From NCBI RefSeq assembly GCF_004212215.1, contig NZ_QVFV01000001.1, positions 1,250,814-1,314,813 on the forward strand: 64,000 bases of DNA, given 5' to 3'. Made by a program: the position numbers and the translations under genes. The notes under the pieces were generated by a model. That model worked only from the letters and a program-made list of their open reading frames with translations, ran no database searches and was not told where the DNA came from. Positions 1 through 6,491 of the stretch are shown here, in pieces. Positions within the stretch are counted from its first letter, which is position 1. Each line of letters starts with the position of its first letter. Source of the stretch: Leptolyngbya iicbica LK (lineage in GTDB: Bacteria > Cyanobacteriota > Cyanobacteriia > Phormidesmidales > Phormidesmidaceae).

Positions 1-2
1 GG

Positions 3-167
3 GAATTCAACACTGCTGACGACTATATCCAGGCACTGATTCAACAAGACAAAGCTCGCCAAGAACATCTGGAACCGCTCCTGCTAGAAGGGCTTGACTC
101 CGGTGAGGCAACACCCATGACTGCCGCTAATTGGGACACTATTCGCGCCGCCGTTCGCCACAATTAA
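3..167 (+). CDS. ParD-like antitoxin, C-terminal part (5' end outside window)
   Basis: The first 55 codons read in frame from the window edge to a TAA and give the end of a ParD/CopG-type antitoxin. The helix IQALIQQDKARQ is followed by LLLEGLDSGEATPM and a closing WDTIRAAVR, which is the usual ParD C-terminal layout; this part of ParD binds the ParE toxin. The ribbon-helix-helix DNA-binding half must lie upstream of the window. ParE normally follows parD directly, but no ORF follows here for 186 bp, so the toxin is lost, elsewhere, or upstream. Family call by motif only. Confidence 0.72.
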   Translation, partial: EFNTADDYIQALIQQDKARQEHLEPLLLEGLDSGEATPMTAANWDTIRAAVRHN

Positions 168-250
168 GCTGACCATGCCCAGCATAGTAGAAGTTTTATA
201 AACTCTCTGGTCTTGGCGACCAGAATCTTTCCGCTGCTACATCTAAGCCA

Positions 251-285
251 TGATTGGGAATCGGCAGTTTGCCGATTCCCAATCA
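251..285. repeat. Perfect 16-bp inverted repeat with 3-nt loop
   Basis: Arms 251-266 and 270-285 are exact reverse complements around the loop GTT. It lies between the antitoxin fragment and the MerR-like gene. There is no T tract on either side, so it is either a T-less transcription-end hairpin or a dispersed palindromic repeat. Confidence 0.8.
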
Positions 286-353
286 CAAGGCAACAAATAT
301 TTCATGCAAGATTGTCATTGACATTGCTTGTTGTCACTGACTAGAATGGCGGC

Positions 354-1028
354 ATGGATACGTTGCAACAATTAGCGCAGCAGCAGCCAGAGTTCGCCTT
401 AGATCGCTTCGTTGAAGTGGTCAATCAGCTTCTGCCCCAGTTTTTGCCGGAAGCGGTGGGCAGTCGGGGTCAAGAATCGGTGAATCCCCGGCTGGTGCGG
501 CACTACACCACCCAAAGGTTGCTCGACAAACCGCTCAAACAAGGGCGGGAAGTGCGGTATACCTATCGGCATCTACTGCAGTTGCTGGTGCTGCGTCGCC
601 TGCTGGCGGAGGGGTATAGCGTGAGTTCGATGCATCAACTCATCGGCGGCCAGCCCAACGCTACCTTGGAGAATCTTCTGCAAGGGGGCGCACAGCTCAC
701 CGTCGAAACCGCCAACCCCGCCCTCGCCTTTTTGGCGCAGGTCCGCGATCGCTCAGCGCCACCAACGGCCCAACGTGCGGCCCCAGCTCCCGCCCCTGCG
801 GCTAATTCCCGTGCCGCGGCGAAAAGTCGCCCTCAATCGTTTGGGGCCGCATCACCCGCACCCCCCTCAACCTCCAACTGGACCCGTCTCGAACTTTTAG
901 ACGGACTGGAGTTACACGTCCGTGACACCTTTGCCTTGCCCGCTTCTGCCCACGAACGCGAACGTCTACTGCAACTGATTGCCCAATCTCTCACTCAACT
1001 CAACTCATCCCGGAGACACCCACCATGA
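354..1028 (+). CDS. MerR-like HTH transcriptional regulator
   Basis: A 224-aa protein with a MerR-type winged-helix region at about residues 40-95. The stretch VNPRLVRHYTTQRLLDKP resembles the MerR recognition helix followed by the Tyr/Thr turn, and the wing is followed by a leucine-rich helix (LLQLLVLRRLLAEGYS). The middle (about 130-180) is Ala/Pro-rich and disordered. A short C-terminal segment (LELLDGLELHVRDTF) probably binds a ligand or partner. There is no Cys cluster of a metal sensor. The stop overlaps the start of the vWA gene by 4 bp (ATGA), so the two are translationally coupled, and the regulator probably controls or partners the vWA protein. The target is unknown. Confidence 0.7.
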   Translation: MDTLQQLAQQQPEFALDRFVEVVNQLLPQFLPEAVGSRGQESVNPRLVRHYTTQRLLDKPLKQGREVRYTYRHLLQLLVLRRLLAEGYSVSSMHQLIGGQPNATLENLLQGGAQLTVETANPALAFLAQVRDRSAPPTAQRAAPAPAPAANSRAAAKSRPQSFGAASPAPPSTSNWTRLELLDGLELHVRDTFALPASAHERERLLQLIAQSLTQLNSSRRHPP

Positions 1029-2302
1029 CCCGACAAGCCTCTCTGCCCCAACCCACCTTGGAACTCATTCCCCTGCATGGAGCCGTCGTGGCCCAGCAGC
1101 CGATGACACTCGATGTCCTGATTCGCATCACCCCACCGACGTTACCCGCAACAACGGAGCGAGCCGCCCTCAATCTCAGTTTGGTGATCGATCACTCTGG
1201 CTCTATGAACGGCCCGAAAATTCAACAGGCTCGTGAAGCGGCTTGTTTTGCAGTGGAAAATCTGTTGCCGAGCGATCGCCTCAGTGTAGTGCTCTTCGAC
1301 GATCGCATTACGACCCTGGTTCCCAGCACCCTGGCAACGGATAAACAGGCGTTACTGGCCCAGATTCGCCAAATTCGTGCTAGAGGTTCCACCGCTTTGC
1401 ACGACGGCTGGGTGGAAGGCGGCACCCAAGTGAGTCAGTATCTGCACCCCCATCAGCTCAATCGCGTCATTTTGTTTTCGGATGGACAGGCCAATGTGGG
1501 CGAAACTCGCCCAGATGCGATCGCCAACGATGTTCACGGCCTCGCACAACGGGGCGTCAGCACCAGCACCTTAGGCATTGGTCAGGGCTACAACGAAGAT
1601 CTGCTGGCGGCGATGGCCGCGAGTGGCGATGGCAACTTCTTCCATATCGAATCCGCTGACCAACTGGCAGACATTTTTGAAACCGAACTGTCGGGTTTGG
1701 CCGCCACGGTGGGGCAGCGGGTCAGTTTGGGCATTGAACCCCAAAACGGCATCAAGGTGCTGGATGTGCTCAACGACTTTGAATTGACCAACACCCAGCG
1801 ATACAAGCTGCCGAACTTAGCAGTGGGCTCCCCGATTAACGTAGTGGTGCGGTTACAAATTCCGGCGTTGTCGCAAGCGACGGAACTGTTTACCATACGC
1901 TTGGCCTGGGACGATCGCCACCAAGCGGGACGACAGACCCTGCGGGCCGGACTCGAACTCCCCACGGTCAGCCCCGAACAGTTCAGCGACTTCCCCGCCG
2001 ATGCCACGGTACAGCAGCAGGTGGCGTTGCTCATGGCGGCTCGTGCCCGTGCCGAAGCGATCGCGTTTTCTGACCAAGGCGATCTGCGCAATGCTGAGGA
2101 AATCTTGAGTACTGCCCGGATTAGGTTCGGCGGCTTACCCGCATCTCCCGCACTGGCCGCTGAGCAAGCCGCACTGCAAGATCTGGAAAACGACTACGCC
2201 GCTGGCCGTTCTGCCAGTGCTCGCAAAAAAGCCGTATCGCAGCGATTCAGCCTCAACCGTAGCGGCCAATCCAATCCCCGTCGTGCCATGACAGACGATT
2301 AA
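1025..2302 (+). CDS. von Willebrand factor type A (vWA) domain protein
   Basis: A 425-aa protein with a vWA fold at about residues 48-215. The metal-ion-dependent adhesion site is intact: D56-H-S58-G-S60, a Thr in ARGSTALHDG and an Asp in LFSDGQANVG. The second half is a beta-rich domain (about 220-315) followed by a helical tail with a basic end. No signal peptide or membrane span is visible, so it is probably cytoplasmic. vWA proteins of this type mediate metal-dependent protein-protein contacts, often as subunits of larger assemblies. It overlaps the MerR-like gene by 4 bp. The partner cannot be told from sequence. Confidence 0.85.
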   Translation: MTRQASLPQPTLELIPLHGAVVAQQPMTLDVLIRITPPTLPATTERAALNLSLVIDHSGSMNGPKIQQAREAACFAVENLLPSDRLSVVLFDDRITTLVPSTLATDKQALLAQIRQIRARGSTALHDGWVEGGTQVSQYLHPHQLNRVILFSDGQANVGETRPDAIANDVHGLAQRGVSTSTLGIGQGYNEDLLAAMAASGDGNFFHIESADQLADIFETELSGLAATVGQRVSLGIEPQNGIKVLDVLNDFELTNTQRYKLPNLAVGSPINVVVRLQIPALSQATELFTIRLAWDDRHQAGRQTLRAGLELPTVSPEQFSDFPADATVQQQVALLMAARARAEAIAFSDQGDLRNAEEILSTARIRFGGLPASPALAAEQAALQDLENDYAAGRSASARKKAVSQRFSLNRSGQSNPRRAMTDD

Positions 2303-2388
2303 ACCCGATCGCGACTGGGGCGGTTCCACACTCGGTTTTGTAGAAAAATGCCACAATCGGGGCAACTCTATCTGCTGGCGATCGCCCT

Positions 2389-3381
2389 ATGAGCTTCATC
2401 CACCTTCCCAAATCCTGGCAACTCCCCGAGCGACTCGTGACGCCCGAAGCCGCCTACTGGAATCGTCGGAAAGTCCTCAAAGGGCTGGTCGGCATGGGGA
2501 TTGGGGCCTCCGCTGTCTCCTTTGCGTCTTGCCAGCGATCGGACACGACCGTCACTCCCGAGCTGCAAGCCACTTGGGGCCAACCGCTCAGCGACTACAC
2601 CGTCAATCCAGACTTTCGCGATGCGGGGCGAACCATCACCGAAAAAGCCGATGCCACCAGTTACAACAACTTCTATGAATTCGGCGGCACCAAAAATATT
2701 TGGGAAGCGGCGCAAGCGTTGCCGACCGATCCGTGGACCTTGGAAGTGGGCGGCTTAGTCAAAAATCCTCAAAAATTTGACCTGGATGATCTCACTCAGC
2801 GCTTCCCGTTGGAAGAGCGGGTCTATCGCTTTCGCTGTGTCGAAGCTTGGGCGATGGTCGTGCCCTGGCTGGGCTTTCCGATGCGATCGCTGATGGCAGC
2901 AGTGGAACCTACCAGCGACGCAAAATTTGTCAGCTTTACCTCGTTCTATGACCCGGAAGTCACCCCTGGCCCGTCATGGGGCTTAGGGCGTAATCTTCCC
3001 TGGCCCTATGTCGAAGCGTTAACCATTGAAGAAATGGCGAACGAACTCGCCTTCTTTGCCGTCGGTTTATATGGCCAAACTTTACCCAAACAAAATGGTG
3101 CGCCGATTCGCATGGTGCTGCCCTGGAAATATGGGTTCAAAGGCGGCAAATCCATTGTGAAAATCGAGTTCACGCGCGAACAACCTGCCACCTATTGGAA
3201 TACGATTTCGCCCAATGAATACGGGTTTGAGGCGAATGTGAATCCCGATGTGCCCCATCCCCGCTGGTCACAAAAGACGGAAAAAATCGTTGGCACCAAC
3301 ACCAATCCGTTTGATTGGGAAAAGCAGGACACGGTTATCTATAACGGCTACGGCGACTATGTGGCCGATTTATACGCCTAG
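2389..3381 (+). CDS. msrP: Protein-methionine-sulfoxide reductase catalytic subunit MsrP (YedY-like molybdoenzyme)
   Basis: A 330-aa member of the sulfite-oxidase fold. MsrP enzymes carry molybdopterin and repair oxidised methionines in periplasmic proteins. The N-terminus has a twin-arginine-type signal (RRKVLKG followed by a hydrophobic stretch, residues 26-46), as expected for Tat export of a folded molybdoprotein. Cys150 in RFRCVEAWAM is the predicted molybdenum ligand. The regions VSFTSFYDP and PWKYGFKGGKSIVKIEF are typical of MsrP. The usual heme-membrane partner MsrQ is not next to it, so electrons must come from a protein encoded elsewhere. A gene of unknown function starts 16 bp downstream. 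Confidence 0.93.
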   Translation: MSFIHLPKSWQLPERLVTPEAAYWNRRKVLKGLVGMGIGASAVSFASCQRSDTTVTPELQATWGQPLSDYTVNPDFRDAGRTITEKADATSYNNFYEFGGTKNIWEAAQALPTDPWTLEVGGLVKNPQKFDLDDLTQRFPLEERVYRFRCVEAWAMVVPWLGFPMRSLMAAVEPTSDAKFVSFTSFYDPEVTPGPSWGLGRNLPWPYVEALTIEEMANELAFFAVGLYGQTLPKQNGAPIRMVLPWKYGFKGGKSIVKIEFTREQPATYWNTISPNEYGFEANVNPDVPHPRWSQKTEKIVGTNTNPFDWEKQDTVIYNGYGDYVADLYA

Positions 3382-3397
3382 CGGAGTCCCTTAAGCT

Positions 3398-4048
3398 ATG
3401 GCATCGGAAGTAAAGGAACTGCTGGTGGCACTACGGGCGTGGCACAAAGCCGTCCAACAGTTGAAGCATTCAGGCATGACCGCCACTGAGCGGCAGGCCA
3501 TCTTAGATGCGGCCCAGCAGCAGGTGTTGACCCAACTCGCTAAGCCCACAGTGGTGACAGAAATTGATGCGTTGATTCAATCGACTGCAACGCGCCCGGG
3601 AACAACCGATGAATTGCGATCGCGCCTACGCCAAGATCCGGCCCCCTTTGTCTCAACGGAACTGGACTCGATTCATCCCATGGGGGTCAGCCAAACCACC
3701 TTCCAACAAGTGATTGCCGACTATCTGCGATCGCCCGATGCCGCTCAGCCCCTCAATGACAGCCAGCAATTGCTCCACATCTTCACCGCGCTGAACGACG
3801 CCGTTCTGGCTGAACACCAGGCGACCATTGCCCTGAGCCGCAAACCCAAAAAGCGACGACGGCGGGATCTCTCGTTAGGCATTCTGCAAACCGCGATCGG
3901 CATTGGCTTAGTGGCCGGCAACACGCAAATGGATTCCACAGTTGCCAATTCTTCTTACATTTTGGGCGGTAATGCTCTACTCACAGCCCTGCAAAACTTT
4001 GTGGGTCAAATTGAGGAGGGAGTCGATGGCAAACCCCTGAAAAAGTAG
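3398..4048 (+). CDS. Conserved-looking hypothetical protein
   Basis: A 216-aa protein I do not recognise. The N-terminal two thirds are helical and soluble. A basic run (KPKKRRRRD, about 148-156) precedes a weakly hydrophobic glycine-rich segment (LQTAIGIGLVAGN) and a short amphipathic tail, so it could associate with a membrane or nucleic acid. It starts 16 bp after msrP and is probably cotranscribed. No catalytic motif is visible. Codon use is ordinary and HIP1 sites occur inside the gene, which supports a native gene. Confidence 0.6.
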   Translation: MASEVKELLVALRAWHKAVQQLKHSGMTATERQAILDAAQQQVLTQLAKPTVVTEIDALIQSTATRPGTTDELRSRLRQDPAPFVSTELDSIHPMGVSQTTFQQVIADYLRSPDAAQPLNDSQQLLHIFTALNDAVLAEHQATIALSRKPKKRRRRDLSLGILQTAIGIGLVAGNTQMDSTVANSSYILGGNALLTALQNFVGQIEEGVDGKPLKK

Positions 4049-4290
4049 GCAAGTTTGAGCAAGCGCGATCGCCTGCTTAAACAGAGCTCGCTAAAGTCCA
4101 AAACCTTACCATACTTGGGAAGAAGAATTTTATAGCAGTCCGCAGTAAGGTACCAACAGGCCAGGGGCTTAAGCCCCTTGTTCCGCAGCATGGGGATGTC
4201 CGGAGCGATCTACGCGGCGCTATATCGCATCCAAGTTGCGTCGGGCAGACATCTTGTCTGCTCTAGCCCAGCCAAGACGGCTGTCCACAC
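4049..4290. other. Non-coding stretch with palindromic repeats
   Basis: No credible gene. It holds a perfect 16-bp palindrome at 4163-4178 (centre GGGGCTTAAGCCCC) and a hairpin at 4245-4261 (arms GCAGACA and TGTCTGC around TCT). Both look like short dispersed palindromes of cyanobacterial genomes. Together with the next element they fill the gap between the msrP pair and the nuclease-like operon. Confidence 0.65.
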
Positions 4291-4507
4291 TTAATTAACC
4301 TGAGTTCGGGTTAAGCTTCGCGGCCCATCCGCCAGGGAATAAATTTCCCTGGCTCATAGCAAACGTCCGTTAAAACGGACTCAATCGGGTCGCTATCCCC
4401 ACATCGGCAGTCCGTTTCAACGGACTTGTGACCATGAGCCATGGACTTTGAGTCCTCGGCAGGGTGCCAACGCCAGGAATTTCTTACCCCGAATTGACGT
4501 TAATTAA
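4291..4507. mobile_element. MITE-like element with 25-bp imperfect terminal inverted repeats
   Basis: The left end 4291-4315 and the reverse complement of the right end 4483-4507 agree at 21 of 25 positions, both beginning TTAATTAAC. The 217-bp interior has no ORF but is highly structured: hairpins at 4332-4352 (CCAGGGAA/TTCCCTGG), 4365-4380 (GTCCGTT/AACGGAC) and 4409-4426 (AGTCCGTT/AACGGACT), the last two enclosed by a long-range stem, 4351-4357 with 4434-4440. The terminal TTAA or TTAATTAA may be a target duplication, but being palindromic it cannot be separated from the repeat. The right end lies 11 bp beyond the stop of the AHJR-type gene. No transposase is present, so it would be non-autonomous. 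Confidence 0.6.
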
Positions 4508-4518
4508 ATTCCCATTCT

Positions 4519-4836
4519 TTAGTTCTCTTTTTTCGACTGGCGCGGATTAGTCACCACGAGTTCAAAAATCCAACCCGGAATTTCTTTAATCTTTTCCGCC
4601 ATGCGTCGCAGATCTTCTAAGCCGTTGAGGGTCAAACTCTCGCGGGTTCTGACTTCGATCGCAATCACCTTGTCAGCCCCTCGGGCAATCAAATCCAGAG
4701 GACATTTTGATAGGGGTTCTGGCAACTCTGCTGCCTGCGGATACACGGTCACGTCATACCCTTCGCTGCGATATTCGCGCGCCAGTTTCAGCACCCGGCG
4801 GTGCTCCAAACTCGATTGATGGGTGCGATAGCTCAT
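4519..4836 (-). CDS. Small restriction-endonuclease-like protein (AHJR-type)
   Basis: A small protein (105 aa from ATG 4836; a TTG at 4854 would add 6 residues) resembling the REase_AHJR-like group of PD-(D/E)XK-fold proteins. The core reads DVTVYPQ, then PLDLIARGADKVIAIEVRT, where an Asp is followed about ten residues later by Glu in a beta strand. The usual Lys of (D/E)XK is replaced by Arg (EVR). It lies 25 bp (7 bp with the TTG start) after the RusA-like gene, so the pair is one operon. The DNA substrate is unknown; the fold assignment is from memory of the family and is moderate. Confidence 0.6.
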   Translation of the reverse strand: MSYRTHQSSLEHRRVLKLAREYRSEGYDVTVYPQAAELPEPLSKCPLDLIARGADKVIAIEVRTRESLTLNGLEDLRRMAEKIKEIPGWIFELVVTNPRQSKKEN

Positions 4837-4861
4837 ATCAGTGACAACTCGCAAGAACGCA

Positions 4862-5281
4862 TTAGCTCAAATCGGCAGGATCCGGAGCGTATTCGATCCT
4901 AACATGCACAAATTCTACTCCCTGGATAAAGCCCGCCGCTAGTATCGGCGACATGCCCCGCACCCGAAAGGAGCCATTCAAATTTTTACGGCGGCTAATC
5001 ACATCTGACGCCAGATAATCGTGTTCAAAAATCACCCCCACCAACGCAGCACGCACCGGCTTAATAATGTTGTCGCTATCGGGCACGCTGTCTTCTTTGC
5101 CACTCGGCGCGTCGAAATAATAAGTCAGCTTCAGGCGCACATAATCATCGTAGGGGCGATCGCCCTCCCAGCTTTGAGTCGCAACCTTTTGCACCATCGC
5201 CATCCACGCGTGGAGCTTTGACTGATCTTTGGTTTGAAACGAAACAGGCCGACCCGGCAGGATGAATTCGCAAGGGAGCAC
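4862..5281 (-). CDS. RusA-like Holliday-junction resolvase family protein
   Basis: A 139-aa protein starting at GTG 5281. Signature: an N-terminal strand with GRPVSFQ, then PDSDNIIKPVRAALVGVIFEHDYLASDV. The D-x-DN-x-x-KP-x-x-x-AL core followed by a downstream Asp is the RusA metal-binding pattern, where the Asp residues hold Mg2+ and cleave four-way junctions. In phages and some bacteria RusA resolves recombination intermediates. Here it is the first gene of a two-gene operon with the AHJR-type nuclease-like gene, suggesting a joint DNA-processing job. No other phage genes surround it. Confidence 0.7.
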   Translation of the reverse strand: MLPCEFILPGRPVSFQTKDQSKLHAWMAMVQKVATQSWEGDRPYDDYVRLKLTYYFDAPSGKEDSVPDSDNIIKPVRAALVGVIFEHDYLASDVISRRKNLNGSFRVRGMSPILAAGFIQGVEFVHVRIEYAPDPADLS

Positions 5282-5517
5282 AAGCTTAGACCAAAGGAGA
5301 CACCAAAGCCGACGATAGGAACTGCAGGTGGCTCAGCCAGCCTGCACCAGTCCATAAATTTTTATAGTAAATCTGTCCTGGTTTTATGGTTGATGACGCT
5401 ATGTCGATCCCAAAGGTGTCATTGAGTCACAAAGTCGTGCACCTCCACGCAACTTGGCCAATTCAGGCACCTGGATCGATTAGTTAGGAACGTTACCATC
5501 ACCACCAGACCAGTCGT
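5282..5517. other. Intergenic region upstream of the RusA-like operon
   Basis: The promoter of the minus-strand nuclease operon must lie here. I see no convincing -35/-10 pair, no RNA gene and no ORF with coding character. Confidence 0.4.
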
Positions 5518-5641
5518 CTGCCCCCCTGCTCCTCTGCCCCCCTGCTCCTCTGCCCCCCCTGCTCCTCTCCCTCTTGTCCCCAGGCTCCTGCCCCTCCGGC
5601 TCCTCTCCCTCTACCCCCCTGCCCTCCTACCCCGCTGCCGC
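5518..5641. repeat. Polypyrimidine tandem repeat (16-17 bp unit)
   Basis: Three near-identical units run at 5518-5533, 5534-5549 and 5550-5566, each CTG, six or seven C, then TGCTCCT. They are followed by degenerate C/T-rich copies to about 5641. The minus strand is therefore a purine tract with G6-G7 runs. A 13-bp core of the same unit recurs at 52096-52108. The tract lies just past the stop codon of the HAD gene. Confidence 0.85.
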
Positions 5642-5658
5642 CTAATTAATCCTGAACA

Positions 5659-6450
5659 TCACCATTCTCCCCCTTTTGCCTGGGCGATCGCCGCTACCAA
5701 TTCCTGAAAGCCCGCCACTTCTGCACTTGGGGTGATCAGCGTGGGACGGTGTTGCAGGCGATCGACATAGTGCTGCACATTTGCCACACCGACCGATAAC
5801 GGGAAGAGATTGCCATCAAATAATCCTTCATCATTGGGACTATCGCCCACGGTCACCACATCCGTCAAAGCAATGTGGGGAAAATGCTGCTGCAAAACCC
5901 GTTGCAGCCCCACACCTTTGTCTTGCTGCTGGGGACGAATGTGGCACTGCACCGTACTGTAAGTGAAGCCCCATCCGGCTTGGCGACAGGTTGCGGCAAT
6001 GCAGTCCAGCGCTGCCGGAGACAAATCGCCCACCGCAAAGGTCCAGTCCGTCAGGCGAAAGGGATTATCGACCGCCGGGGTGAGGTCAGGAAACTCTCCT
6101 TGCAATTGAGCAAACATTGTGGCCAACTGTTGACGATGCTGAGCGATCGCGGGCACCTCCACCAATAGTTCGGTTGCGCCTGTCTGGGGAGCGATAAAGA
6201 CGCCGCCGTTTTCCGCGATCGCCCCCACCACGGGCAAATAGTGGGTCACCGCCTGCACCCAACCCGCCGAACGCCCCGTCACAATGAGCGTCGCAACCGA
6301 CAAATCTGCGAGGGTGGTCAGCGCTTGCAGTAAATCGGGCGTAAATTGACCCTGCCGTGTCAACGTACCGTCCATGTCGCTGGCGACCAGTTGCACCCTT
6401 TGTAGCTGTGACCACGAAGATTCTTGCCACAGCACCGGAGATTTTTTCAT
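5659..6450 (-). CDS. HAD-IIB family sugar-phosphatase-like hydrolase
   Basis: A 263-aa haloacid-dehalogenase hydrolase of the Cof / phosphoglycerate-phosphatase type. Motif I is DMDGTLT near residue 25 (first Asp nucleophile), motif II is the Thr in LIVTGRS, and motif IV is TVGDSPND near residue 215. The C2B cap lies between. The length fits the mannosyl-3-phosphoglycerate or sucrose-phosphate phosphatase-like branch, but the substrate cannot be assigned. The start codon is only 41 bp from the start of the divergent M15 peptidase gene, so their promoters must overlap each other or the coding regions. Confidence 0.85.
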   Translation of the reverse strand: MKKSPVLWQESSWSQLQRVQLVASDMDGTLTRQGQFTPDLLQALTTLADLSVATLIVTGRSAGWVQAVTHYLPVVGAIAENGGVFIAPQTGATELLVEVPAIAQHRQQLATMFAQLQGEFPDLTPAVDNPFRLTDWTFAVGDLSPAALDCIAATCRQAGWGFTYSTVQCHIRPQQQDKGVGLQRVLQQHFPHIALTDVVTVGDSPNDEGLFDGNLFPLSVGVANVQHYVDRLQHRPTLITPSAEVAGFQELVAAIAQAKGGEW

Positions 6451-6491
6451 AAACGTCCTAAACTTTGGGGATGTTGGAAGGATTCAGGGCT

